Source of the DNA: Acanthococcus lagerstroemiae
Taxonomy: Eukaryota > Arthropoda > Insecta > Hemiptera > Eriococcidae
DNA: 64,000 nt
Assembly (NCBI GenBank): GCA_031841125.1
Contig: CM063108.1
Coordinates: forward strand, 26,587,399-26,651,398
Reading direction: 5' to 3'
Shown: one piece after another, positions 22,816 through 32,780 of the stretch
Numbering within the stretch: position 1 is the first letter of the stretch
How the letters are laid out: each line of letters opens with the position of its first letter
Position numbers and translations under genes: made by a program
The notes under the pieces: model-generated
Databases searched by the model: none
The model's input: only the letters and a program-made list of their open reading frames with translations
What the model was told of the DNA's origin: nothing

Positions 22816-23245
22816 CGTCAGTTAAAACCAAGTATTAATGTTAATTTTTCAATAAACTTTTGCAAACCTCGTTTTTACATGTCAAAATACAACATTCTAG
22901 TTGACATCATAGCCAGCGTTGAGAAAACTATGCAAAAATTCAGAAAGTTTTATGCTATAAAGGAAAGGAGGTGCTCAAGCTTCACTTCCTACTGAGATCT
23001 ATACTTCGGTGCTACAAACAAGACGTCGCATGCAAAATTAGGTATCCGGCTTTGCGAACGACAACACCGACACTGCACATTCAAGAAATGACTTAATGGA
23101 TCAAGTCCGATTCCTGTTCCTCTTCTATCACAATTTTCAATTCGTGTTGCCAGATGAAGAAAAATGGTAATCAGTGTTTGCTAGTTGATAGGAAACGCTG
23201 GATAAATAATAACGTGACAACACTTAGAAATGAGGAATTAGGATT
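22816..23245. other. No recognisable gene
   Basis: Ordinary AT-rich sequence without repeats shared elsewhere in the window. Confidence 0.4.
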
Positions 23246-23251
23246 CTACAA

Positions 23252-23376
23252 CAATTCCAGAACTCCTCAGAAACCGTGATTCCGTCGAATCCGATTCCTT
23301 TGCTAAAGCCACAGCAATTCCAGAACTCTTCAGAAACCGTGATTCTGTCTATTTTAATTTCTTTGCTAAAGAAATC
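23252..23376. repeat. Two tandem copies of a 63-bp unit
   Basis: ATTCCAGAACTC(C/T)TCAGAAACC occurs at 23254 and 23317, and both copies end TTTGCTAAAG. The 63-bp period keeps frame; on the minus strand it encodes a repeated ITVSEEFWNCC. Coding status unknown. Confidence 0.7.
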
Positions 23377-23560
23377 GAGCAATGGGGCTTTGCCCAACTC
23401 TGCGTATAGACAAAGACCAGCAAGCATCGACAGCGTCGGCTCGTTCATTTCTTGGCCGTGATTTCAATTTTATAGCACCATAAAAATACCAGCTGCTTCG
23501 CGTCTACTCTTGAATGAAGGTAACACTCGAACGAGTCAAAAAACTAATTAATGGTTTCAG

Positions 23561-23771
23561 GTGTACGAGAATGAATGTAAACGTGAAACCAATTCGATGT
23601 TCGAACGAAGAATTTTACAGCGAATGAAACAGGGGCATCAGAGTTTTGGTTCACTATTCGCGTACACGAACTGTGTAATTACTCTATACAAAGACATTAA
23701 TAGCACGATCCGTTTCCCAGAAAAATACATAGTCGATCTTATTATTTCGCTCGAATCGGACAATAATCAGG
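23561..23771 (+). CDS. Probable internal exon of an unrecognised host gene
   Basis: Acceptor TTAATGGTTTCAG (AG at 23559-23560), 70 open codons plus 1 base, donor CAGG|GTAATT (GT at 23772-23773). The translation has a normal globular composition (start VYENECKRETN, middle MKQGHQSFGSLFAYTNC, end VDLIISLESDNNQ). No transposon family is recognised. Without the donor the frame would run only 7 more codons to a stop. Partner exons were not found; introns full of repeats could put them outside the window. Confidence 0.6.
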
Positions 23772-23794
23772 GTAATTTAAGAATCCTTTCCTAA

Positions 23795-24845
23795 TTTGTG
23801 GCATTGATGGAATTGATTCGACAGTTTCGCCTAAGAAACTAATAGTTGGTTTCGCTGGAGAGGGGGAGAGTGAAATGAAAAACCTGTGAGTCATCGAGCA
23901 GTCGTGGAATGTTTGAAAGAAGTTCGAGCTATCGTCAGAGTTATCATGGACTTCACAATAAAGCGGTATAATTTGACGGGAGAAAAAGCCACTGGGAAAG
24001 GCTCCTTCTGTGAGTTATTGTGAGGGAGAAAAGGCCACTTGGAAAGTCTGTTACTGTGAATCGTTGTGACCACACGAAAACCATTATGACCGTCTCGACT
24101 GGGTAGAGCATAAAGCAGATATGTGATGCCTAATGTAGCCACCGCAGATTAGCCAAGTTTCTCTTTTGTAAATTTGAGTCGTATAAACAGGCAAAATTGG
24201 GTCATTTTGGGGTCGAATTTTCCCAAAGTGAACATCATTATTCAAATTTTCCCAACAGACGGAATAGACTTTCCCTCCGTCACCCGGTCCGTTACATGCC
24301 TGAGAAATTCGTTACAGCATGGTTAAGTCAATGTTGTCCATTTAAAGGGTGAAATTTGGGTGTTAATGCCGGAAGCGAGAACGAATCGAAAATCTGATGA
24401 GCTATTCGAAATCAGTGTCGAGAAGAGTTCCTATTTTGATAATCCGTTTGGTACTTTCCTATTTAAAATTTCAAAGTAGATTATTCCAGCCTCCCTTGAG
24501 AGAGGAAGGAGAAATTTCTCCGGCCTCTAATAAGACTAAGCATTATTTTCTGACGATTTGCGTTAGTACAGCATCGTTTCAACCACGTGTCTACACCGGA
24601 ACTGGAGCTCTTTGAAAAGACACCAAGTTTACGTTGGATCTTATTTTCAAGCACGAAAATTTCGACCGGGACCCCCCTAAATAGACTTCAATAAAATAGG
24701 ACAAAATTCTATTCTTGAAAAATTTCAAGCTAATCGATGAAAGGAAACACGTGCCATCCATCTCAGGAAAAATACACAGAGTTTTACCTGACATTTTATA
24801 CACATTTTTTTCAATTTAATTAAAACTTATTTAAGAGGGGAAAAA
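23795..24845. other. No gene; a few copies of the ATTCGAAATCAG motif
   Basis: 24396-24415 carries AGCTATTCGAAATCAGTG, the core word of the degenerate array at 48.7-50.1 kb and of unit R. GAAAAGGCCACTTGGAAAG-like words repeat at 23990-24050. Otherwise unremarkable. Confidence 0.4.
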
Positions 24846-24849
24846 AGAG

Positions 24850-25330
24850 CCGGTGTTCATTGCCAACGAGGAGATACAGTAAGAGTGCGAAACGAGATAC
24901 CTTGGCCAAAGAATATCCTTCAGTAACTCGAGGGAAAAGGAAGCCTCAAACAAAATTAAAAGTAGCTGGAGTAGCTTTTGGAAACTGAAAGACATCTTCA
25001 TATAGGGCACAGACTCGGGCTCTCACCGAAACCAATTTAAACAGATTTCGAGCGACACAAAACTCCGTGTCTCTCGTAGCATGTTGAACATCAGAATAAG
25101 AGACAAGATAAAAATGTCGGAAATTAGGGCAAAACAAGACTGCGAGATATTGAAAAGTAATTAAGAGCCTGAAGAGGAGCTATGTTGGTAATATTTGGAG
25201 GCGAGAAAACGACAGATGGGAAAAAAAGGTCAGTCTATACCCTTTGCTGATTTTGCTCGAAATTGGCAGAAATTCTTCTTTAATCTTTGGAACTGGTATG
25301 GGGGTGGGGAAGACAACAGAAAATAAAAGT
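24850..25330 (+). pseudogene. RTE-clade LINE fragment
   Basis: RYLGQRISFSNSREKE, then SSWSSFWKLKDIF and MLNIRIRDKIKMSEIRAK, follow the order of the RTE C-terminal domain, interrupted by stops and frame shifts. About 480 bp, no RT core. The junction with gag-like sequence at about 25330 is abrupt. Confidence 0.7.
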
Positions 25331-25420
25331 TGAACCCCGAACGACAGCGCCGGTATGGAAAACCGCGATGCTTCCAATGCGGTGAACTGGGGCATATTCG
25401 CGTTACTGCCTCCAAAACCA

Positions 25421-25543
25421 GAAGAAGCGACCGAACTGGCCGTACTACAACATCGGTAGCAGTACCTTCAGGCAGCCAGCAGCCCAGACAGACAGATTCA
25501 GCAGCTGGTGCGTCGTCAGCGGAGGCTTCAGACTGTGAACCAC
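25421..25543 (+). repeat. 123-bp direct repeat, copy 1 (copy 2 at 26393-26515)
   Basis: Both copies start GAAGAAGCGACCGAACTGG and end CAGACTGTGAACCAC, with few differences over 123 bp. One lies upstream and one downstream of the capsid-like part, as expected if a gag unit of about 970 bp (including the SINE) had been tandemly duplicated. Confidence 0.85.
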
Positions 25544-25770
25544 GCCGAATGGTCTAAACAGCTAGTGGCAATAGCTTCGTGAAAGTAAAACCGCCTACGT
25601 TCAATGGTGAGCATGCCTGGGAAACCTACCTCGTCTAATTCGAGGCAGCGGCTGCCAGTAATGGCTGAGACGAGGCGATGAAGGCCACTGCGTTGGTTGT
25701 TAACCTGTGAGGAGCCGCTATGGATGTGCTGAAGACCGTTTCGACCGAGAATCAAAAGAACTTCAAGAAG

Positions 25771-25993
25771 CTCTCTTTTTCTAATTTGATCTCCACACGA
25801 GTCCTGGAATCCGCCCTTTCGAGCATTACTTCAGAGACGACGGGGAGGCCGTTAGGGCTGTCTTAGCCCTCTTCCCTTCTGCTCGAAAAACCGGCCTAGG
25901 TCGGAAATTCTGGCGAGCTGCTACGTGGGCTCGAGCCCGGGACCTCCGGATTCTGAGACCAACGCGCTATCCACTCGGCCAACCAGACCTCGT
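25771..25993 (-). mobile_element. SINE-B copy with 12-bp target duplication
   Basis: The minus-strand head starts near 25988 (GTCTGGTTGGCCGAGTGGAT, B box GGTCCCGGGCTCGAGCCC) and the body runs to 25771. Flanked by AACTTCAAGAAG at 25759-25770 and 25994-26005, which fixes it as a retroposed insertion into the gag remnant. Confidence 0.9.
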
Positions 25994-26392
25994 AACTTCA
26001 AGAAGCCGGGGGAAGCCTTGAAATGCAGATATGGGTAAGCCCATACGAAGCAACTACTTAAACGGGAAACTAAAGGTGCGGTCACAAAGGTGAGCAGAAT
26101 CGCTTCAAACCTTTGAAGCGGAAATAGTTTGCCTCACCCACGCCGCCTACCCGACGTCTTCTGAAGAATTCAGAGAGAAAACTGGGGCTTCGGCCTTCAT
26201 TGATGGAATCGAGGATGAACAAATCCAGATGTTGGTGAGAGTCGGCCATCACAAGAACTCTCGGACTGCTTTGGCGCAAGGGAGCTAGAGGCTGTGCAGT
26301 AAAACTTTCGACGGAAAGCTACTGTCGGAAGAGGAACTGGCGGGCTTGAAGAAAGTTGTGGATGCAGTGATGGCGTAGGCAGTTGCGACGAT

Positions 26393-26515
26393 GAAGAAGC
26401 GACCGAACTGGCCGTACTACAACGTCGGTGGCAGTACCGTCAGGCAGTCAGTAGCCTAGACAGACAGATTCAGCAGCTGGTGCTTCGTCAGCGGAGGCTT
26501 CAGACTGTGAACCAC
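26393..26515 (+). repeat. 123-bp direct repeat, copy 2
   Basis: Partner of 25421-25543; see there. Encodes the Gln/Arg-rich coil of the gag remnant a second time. Confidence 0.85.
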
Positions 26516-26647
26516 TCCACCTCAATATATAATCAACTGTACATAATACTCACAGTGTTCTTTCATTTTTGGGACTGATCCAATTTCGACTTCTAAGACG
26601 CCAAACGATAGCAGATAAAATCACGAATTATTTTTGTAATCGACGTT

Positions 26648-26788
26648 ATGGCCGTAACTGGTTTTGTTGAGCCGGAGCCGCTTCGATTCAAAAAGTACAA
26701 AGTAAAATTACAAGAATTGGAATTTTGCGCCTTACACCGTACAATATCGGCAAAGATGCGTACATTGAAGTTATCGCATGTAGTATGA
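26648..26788 (+). CDS. Small ORF (46 codons), unrecognised
   Basis: The ATG at 26648 opens MAVTGFVEPEPLRFKKYK.. to a TGA at 26786-26788. The frame is also open 33 bases upstream to an AG (GATAGCAG|ATAAAATC, 26613-26614), so it could be part of a terminal exon. Composition is protein-like and charged (KVKLQELEFCALHRT, SAKMRTLKLSH). It lies just outside the long inverted repeat at 26841. It may be a transposon-encoded or host smORF; no family known to me. Confidence 0.3.
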   Translation: MAVTGFVEPEPLRFKKYKVKLQELEFCALHRTISAKMRTLKLSHVV

Positions 26789-27177
26789 CTGTTCATCAGA
26801 TGAAGGAAATGAAACAATAGACCTTTTTACGGTGACGTTATGAAGAGGACTGTTGCGCAGCTGCTCCAGCCAGTCGCAGCCATCAGGGTTCAGCTTTTTC
26901 TGTTTATATTCATTTTACCAGTAAAACTCCACAAGCAAACATTCGTGCTTCTTTGCGAGTCCATAAATCTGGACGCTTATTTTGATCTAAGAGCATTTAG
27001 TTTCGATTTAAGTTATCGTTCAATATTAAGAAATGCTTTCTTTCATATTTGTGGATTCGGAATTCAAAATCGAAGGAGGGATAATACAAACAATAAAGGA
27101 AAATGAATATTTGGGCCAAACAATTTCATTTCAAAATAGGAACCAAAAAGAAATATCTAAAAGAATAAAGGAAGGAT

Positions 27178-29006
27178 CAGTGTCGGACTGGCCCGGGTGG
27201 CTACCCGGCAATCGCCAGGGGCCAGACGAAAGTAAAGTTTTAAGGGGGTCCAAAACAGCTGTACTGCAACTATATTGTGCTTGAGAGAAATTTTCAACAA
27301 AAGTTTGAAGGAAATTATTTTCGAGTGAGGACTATTCAAAAATAATTATATGCAGACATTTAGGGAAGAAGAAATGCGAGTATGCGACAAAAATACCAGA
27401 AATGAAGAAATTACGATTTATTATTTTTTTGAAGTATCTCAAAAAGGTGGCTGTTGGTAGGAAATTTGATTGTAGATCAAAATTTCAGGCACGTTCTTTA
27501 ATGAAGATTGGGAGAAATTTGATACAATTTTTACCGCCATAATTATTTTAGATTTGTTTTCTGTCACAACTCATGTTTCAAAATATTTGCAGTCTTCTTC
27601 ATTAGATTATCTACGACCATGGAAAATTATGGAAAAACTGAGCTCCCAAATCGAAGCCAAAAGAAATGAAGCATATTTTTTTTAATTATACGAAGAAATA
27701 AAATTATTTGTGAGAAAATGTAATGAATATTTTGCAAAGGAAGAGGCTGATGAACTTGAATTTGAAGATATTCGTGATGACAATGATAATGATAAGAAGG
27801 AATGTGAGCTTGAACTAAGGGGAACTTTGTCAATAGAGATAGAATAAAATTTTGCACCTCGTAGAATTCCTTTAAAAAAAAGAGAAGCGATGAGCAAGCT
27901 AGTAATGAATGACCAGAATTAGGCTTGTCCACAGATTTTCGTGTGAATATTTTTTATAGCTTTATTGACAATACTCAAGGATGTATCAAAGAGAAGTTTA
28001 TTCCAAATAAAGATTTTTATATGGATTGTTCGTGGTTGGATCCAGAAAAATTTGAAGAAATTTCAAACATGAAAAGTATTTCAGAATTTTCTATACCAAC
28101 TTTCGTAAAGATAAGGGAATTAACAGGCTTGAGCAGAATATCTTTACTGGATGAAATCAAGCACAATTTGCAGGGCAGTATGATAGCTTGACTCAAAATT
28201 GGCGGAAACTTTATGCAGCTACAGCAGCAGTAGGTCATCAAGACAAAGGACAGGTTAGGGATGATTAAGATCAAAATTTGGAAAGTTCAGCATATGAAGA
28301 AGAATTTGATTCAGATTCAGGAATGAGAATGACAGTAGCTCAAGCTCACCATGATGAAGATAAAAAGTGTGCCTCATGTTTGGAATGCCTCTTTTCAATT
28401 TTGCATGAATTACCAACCATGTCTGGAATCTTTAGCAATTTATACGCAGTTATAAAATTCATACTTTTGTGGCCCTGCACCCAAGTGTATTGCAAACAGT
28501 GTTTTTCAAAGTTGGAAAAGCTCAAGGACTGTTTAAGAAATACTCTTGGCCAAGAATTATTAAGCCCTTTACTGTTGATGTTTGTAGAATCTGATCTTCT
28601 AAAAAATATTAATATTGATGAAATTATTGACCAGTTTGGACAATCATCAAAAGAATTAAAGAGATTACTATTCTGATTTTGTCTTTGTTATTAGTGTATT
28701 TTTAATTGGCAACACTGTTCTTTTTTTTGACTTCAATTCTTACAGAATTATGTTATCGTTTTACTCTTGATTTTTTCTTACATTCGTTTTTGCTCCGTCT
28801 CAGTGCCCCAATGTGCCCGATGCCAGGACATAAAGCATACCAAAAATTATTGTGTATTTTTTGTTTTTTTATTGAAAATAACTACAGTCTTTTCCGTTAT
28901 GTTTGTTTGTTGAAGGGCAGGGGCTCAATTTTCAAACGCGGGGTATGACACGGGACCCAATGTGCGAGAATCGCCAGGGGCTTTAAAGAAAACCAGTCCG
29001 ACACTG
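27178..29006 (+). mobile_element. hAT transposon (1,829 bp) inserted in RTE
   Basis: Terminal inverted repeat CAGTGTCGGACTGG at 27178, with its inverse ending at 29006. The 8-bp target duplication is GGAAGGAT (27170-27177) versus GGGAGGAT (29007-29014), 7 of 8. TIR start CAGTG, TSD length and the encoded protein all point to hAT. Confidence 0.9.
27540..28676 (+). pseudogene. Decayed hAT transposase
   Basis: Pieces in several frames. VSKYLQSSSLDYL then EAKRNEAYFF (27560-27690) resemble the DUF4371/hAT core. A 132-codon open stretch (28278-28676) ends in the C-terminal dimerisation region: CLECLFSILHELPTM, CKQCFSKLEKLKDCLR, NTLGQELLSPLLLM, DEIIDQFGQS. Stops and shifts separate the parts; the catalytic residues cannot be placed. 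The C-terminal domain call is firm. Confidence 0.8.
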
Positions 29007-29047
29007 GGGAGGATGGGAAACTATTGGGCAAAACGGAATTCTATAAA

Positions 29048-29327
29048 CAAGGTGTCTACAAGAATGGAAAAATATAAATTCCTGACTTTTTCCAAACTTT
29101 CTTTTTCTCTTCTTTACACCTTCACAGTATATGTATATTTATGTTTATACTACTAGACGCTATGTTCAAAATGAACTGAAATTTGAAGTTCATTTTTGGG
29201 TGAAAGCATTAGGCAGGTATTCACAGATATACATATAGAGTGCTGAAGTAAAATTGAACGACGAAATAACTTTTCATTCCTGACTTTTTCCAAACTTTCC
29301 AAATTTTCCAAACCTGTAGACACCTTG
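29048..29327. mobile_element. 280-bp miniature element, CAAGGTGTCTACA ends
   Basis: Starts CAAGGTGTCTACARG and ends in the inverse (CTGTAGACACCTTG). ATAAA occurs directly outside both ends (29043-29047, 29328-29332), a 5-bp duplication. The interior repeats CCTGACTTTTTCCAAACTTT near both ends. Related starts occur at 3939 and (inverted) near 13424. Inserted in RTE coding sequence, which continues on the other side. hAT-like by terminus, though the duplication is short for hAT. Confidence 0.75.
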
Positions 29328-30378
29328 ATAAAGGAAAAATAGCAAAGAAACTGAAATTCAAAATCTGAGGGAGTTGCACCTTACCATCAGTAACATACGG
29401 GTGTCACACATGGGCGACAATACAAGCCAGCGTGGAAAAAAATGCAGACTATCCAAAGAGCAATGGAAAGAAGTATTTTAGGAATCAAAAGCGGGACAAA
29501 ATCAAAAACACGGAAATCAGGGGAAAATCAGGACTAAGGGACATAGGGTACACGATCAAAAAGTTAAAAGCAAAATATGCGGGACATGTAATTAGGCAAG
29601 AGAGTAGATGGGGGAGGAAAGAGCAACAGGGCAAGACCACAAACAAGACGGAGAGATGAGATAGTTCAGGAGGGGGGTCCAACATGGGAAAGAGAAGCAC
29701 GAAAGAGGAAAAGATGGAAGGGGTGTGTAGTGGCATTTGCCCAGAAATGGGCCAATATTGGGAGAATAGAGTCCGATAGAAGTTAAATATAATAACAAAA
29801 TTTGTCATCAATATTATGCTGTAAATAAATAAATAAGTAAAAGAAGAACGAATGTTCGCTTGTAGAGTTTCACATGTAACATGAATGTAAACAAAAAAAG
29901 CTGGATCCTGCAGGCTGCGAATTGCCGTGAATGCTGGAGCAGCTGCGCAACAGTCCTCCTCATATTGAGATACAACTAATAGAAAAAGAGATATGAAGCT
30001 TTTCTTGATGGACTAATCTATCACCTTAAAATAGCTGCCATGTTTTATACCTGGCAAATTGAGCTAACTAGGATTTTTTTCAATCAGAATTGCCTACCGC
30101 AACGACCACTCAAGTGGTGTTTTTTGCAGCTAAATGAAACACTCGACATTCTCCCAACGATAAAACAAATTGAAATTCGTTTTTCCTTTCAACTACGGCG
30201 TATATTTGTATTTTGCGACGTTCAGTAGCTCTGACTCAGTGACTTAGCAATTTTGACGCAGTGCCAGTCTTATAGTTCACAGACTGGACTTCGACTGTGT
30301 ATTCAGTAATGCGTGGCTTCCTCATGACGGATTCAGTTTCCGAACGCTGAACGATCACAACCAACAAAACTGATTTAG

Positions 30379-30661
30379 CCTCGAAGTTTGACTATACTAT
30401 TCCCTGATGACAAACGTGTGACTGCAGATTCGTTAGTTGAATTCCACGATGAGCGTTTCGTAAAATGTCCACAGAGTTGGAACAGACTGAATGTAAATTT
30501 TCAGCTACAGTCTAGTACAAGTGTCAGTGCCACCGATGACGAAGTAAGTGTAGAGTCACAAAAATGATATTATAGGCCTACAGAATTGACTGTTTTAGGA
30601 TCCAATTTCCGCAGTCGTTTCGGAGACGAACGGTACGACCCTCGCAAAAAGTCTTCGATGA
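30379..30661 (+). CDS. Possible two-exon 3' end of an unrecognised gene
   Basis: Frame open from 30379 (after a TAG) to a consensus donor GAA|GTAAGT at 30543/30544. It encodes FPDDKRVTADSLVEFHDE, then CPQSWNRLNVNFQLQSS. After a 55-base intron, acceptor GACTGTTTTAG|GAT (30597-30598) continues in phase to a TGA at 30659-30661. The opposite strand has a competing candidate: acceptor CTCGTTTTTCAG and a 49-codon exon 30743-30595 (VEVLGGIDLQLNHFDD, end ETTAEIGS, stop TAA). They overlap, so at most one is likely real; RNA evidence would decide. Confidence 0.3.
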
Positions 30662-30743
30662 ACTTCAGCCAGACACGTTACATCGTCAAAATGGTTCAGC
30701 TGCAGATCAATACCGCCTAACACTTCGACAATAACTAAGAAGT

Positions 30744-32002
30744 CTGAAAAACGAGTACACGAAATCACTAGGTACGAATTCCAGAAACCGCAGACGTTAT
30801 TTTTTTTTGCCTTCGAGTTATGTAAATGTATATATATCTTCAGGTACATCCAGCGAAACGTCTGGAGAAACACGTTCGCGGCTATAGGTGTACACGCGTT
30901 TACCTAACCAAAGTGTAAGGCGGTTTCTACCTGCGGTCCCGAAATCAGCAAACGCCATCCATCTGTTAGAAGGTAACTTCGGATTTCTGCTAACCGACGT
31001 AATTAAAACACCGAGAGGTTTGATGTACGATGAAAAACTGAAATACTCTCTCGGTACGAGAAAGAGGAGAAGGAAGGCTAAAAAAAAGAACAGGCCGAGC
31101 ACGAACAGTTTCTCCTTCATTACCGTCGCCTCCGTACACCTGCGCCGGCCACTTCATTTGCCTGCTGGTTACGTCGGGAAGGTTCGCAGCCTCCGGTACC
31201 GCAGAACGCGAGCCAGCAAGAGGAATTCTACGAGCGGTCGTCCACGCCCGGCACCGGACCGAGATTCCGCAGTAATTCGAATTGCTGTGGGAAACCGGAG
31301 GAGATCTCGTGGATGAAAACGAGATCCAGAAGTGAAGTCTAGCAGCGCGGCCTAAGTGGTAATTAGCGTAGCCGGTCGTTTATAATAGTATAAAAATAGC
31401 TTACCTATGAGCAGACAGTTTGTGGCACGAAAATAAACCTACACGGTTGCAGTCAGGCGTTCGCGGGTATAATTATTCGGAGGAAGGCGAAATCAAAGAC
31501 GCTACCATAGCGTGACAATATTTATTGATGCATTCATTTACGGTGCGAGGCGCGTTAACGAGGCGGCCGCACCGTGGAAATGGAAATTCGGAGAGAGAAA
31601 AGACACCCGGTGGAGAGACGGAAAACGTTAAAGCCGTCCTCCGAGTGGCTTCTGTGCTTTGAACCGGACTGCAGTCGAATGAGCAGACGAGGAATCGTGT
31701 AGATGGTTCGCGCTTGTTTCAGTCTCCGGTAATAACAGAGGGATGGCGATGTGCTCACGGCGGTAGAATGCGGTTAATGAAATTCAACCGCGGCGTGGCA
31801 TTTCTAAATTGATCGAAATGTACGGAGACACGTAATCGGAGCATGTAAGCATTCATGTGGCGTTCGAAGATGTTAAGTTGTTACGAATGTGCACACAAGG
31901 ACAGACCGGCTGACCATCCAACTGCTGGTGCACGTATCACGAAGCAAGTCTGCTGACTTCTGTCGAATCTAATATCTCATTTTCCAACTCTATTGGTCAT
32001 AA
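30744..32002. other. GC-richer stretch without an assignable gene
   Basis: A 142-codon frame (30888-31316, basic, Arg/Lys-rich) and an opposed minus frame (31120-30818, hydrophobic start) overlap; neither has a recognisable domain or flanking splice sites I trust. The rest to 32002 shows nothing. Confidence 0.35.
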
Positions 32003-32110
32003 TGGTCAATCTGTGGCTGAGAGGTATAGTTCCTGCTTTACATCCTTGCGACGCGGTTTCGGTATCCAGTACCGGAAAGCTGGTGAACAGGTCGACCATC
32101 GAGTTTCCAA
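32003..32110 (+). mobile_element. SINE-A head fragment
   Basis: tRNA-like start GGTCAATCTGTGGCTGAGAGG, then CCTTGCGACGCGGTTTCGG and CCAGTACCGGAAAGCTGG. The body is missing after about 32110. Preceded by CTCATTTTCCAACTCTA, a sequence that recurs before the next copy (TAATTTCCCAACTCTA, 32158). Confidence 0.6.
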
Positions 32111-32184
32111 TGTATATATCAGTGAGGTAATTCCGCTGCTTGCTGTTGTATTATATATCTAATTTCCCAACTCTACATCATAAA

Positions 32185-32605
32185 GGTCGCTTTGTGGCCG
32201 AGTGATAAGGTTTCCGATTTGAGTCTCACCAGCGCCGGAGAGCTAGTGATATTCGACTATTCACTAACATCCTAGCGAATAGAGCAACTACACTATCAAT
32301 CGAGGTGGAAAGACAGCGCGCCCTGTAACACCGCCAGTTCGACTGAACAACGCATTACACTCGAGGGTGTGTTACCGCCAGATCAGAAAGCATGTGCACG
32401 TCGTAGACAGCACAGCTGACTCCACATCGTGAGAGCGAATGCGTCGGCACACTCTTCGGCACAAAAAAGGAAAACTCTTAACGCAACAAACCACGAAGAA
32501 AACAATGGCGAACCACCCCGACTAATCCTGTCCAGGAGAGTTGCGCGTGAGAAACCGCGATCGCCTGTACGTCTAGCAGCGGACACAGCACCTGAGGAAG
32601 ATGCG
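32185..32605 (+). mobile_element. SINE-A copy
   Basis: Head GGTCGCTTTGTGGCCGAGTG with a partly deleted anticodon region (TTTGAGTCTCACC). Body motifs: TATCAATCGAGGTGGAAAG, AGAAACCGCGATCGCC, GACACAGCACCTGAGG. Ends near 32605, then another head follows 8 bases later. Confidence 0.8.
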
Positions 32606-32613
32606 TCATAAAT

Positions 32614-32780
32614 GTCGCTCTGTAGCCAAGTCCTCGCATCCTTGCGACGCGGCTTCGATTTCCAGCGCTGGAAAGATAGCGAACGGGTTTCGTCTCTTTC
32701 TCCCCGCAACAAACTAACAGAGCGACCACATTACCAATCGAGGTGGACAGATAACGTGCTCTGCAGTACCCCGTCAGCGT
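32614..32780 (+). mobile_element. SINE-A copy, interrupted by SINE-B
   Basis: Head GTCGCTCTGTAGCCAAGTCC and the start of the body (CCAATCGAGGTGGACAGATA) to CCCCGTCAGCGT. SINE-A sequence resumes after the SINE-B at about 33001 (AACAAGCATTATACTCG). Immediately downstream of the previous copy in the same orientation. Confidence 0.75.

Larger units (their letters stand above)
25330..26520 (+). pseudogene. LTR-retrotransposon gag remnant
   Basis: 25370-25410 encodes a zinc knuckle, CFQCGELGHIR, whose last Cys is replaced by Ala. A capsid-like region follows (FNGEHAWETYLV from about 25601; AMDVLKTVSTENQKNFKK to 25770), interrupted by a SINE-B at 25771-25993, and resumes at about 26006 to 26310 (SSEEFREKTGASAFIDGI, DEQIQMLVRVGHH). 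Several stops and frame shifts. A Gln-rich coil (RQIQQLV) occurs twice, see the 123-bp repeat. No pol was found. Gypsy-like gag is the best guess. Confidence 0.65.
27030..29838 (+). pseudogene. RTE-clade LINE fragment split by two insertions
   Basis: The first piece (27030-27177) encodes the RTE segment EYLGQTISFQNRNQKEIS. Piece two (29015-29047) encodes NYWAKRNSINK. Piece three (29328-29770) continues with MERSILGIKSGT-like, a decayed C-terminus and AFAQKWANIGRI. A TAAA repeat tail ends it near 29838, next to the right inverted arm. Between the pieces lie a hAT element (27178-29006) and a small element (29048-29327). No RT core: a truncated 3' end. Confidence 0.75.
26841..29962. mobile_element. 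Element bounded by ~120-bp inverted repeats, filled by nested insertions
   Basis: The left arm (26841 to about 26962) and right arm (about 29842 to 29962, inverted) share GAGGACTGTTGCGCAGCTGC, TCCAGCTTTTT/TTCAGCTTTTT and AACATTCGT with a few indels. TA dinucleotides sit immediately outside both ends (26839-26840, 29963-29964), compatible with a TA target duplication. Nothing remaining between the arms can be assigned to this element: the inside is an RTE LINE carrying two further insertions. Class uncertain. Confidence 0.65.

Noticed and set aside
30888..31316. 142-codon basic frame
   Set aside because: An opposed frame of similar quality exists; composition-driven, no domain.
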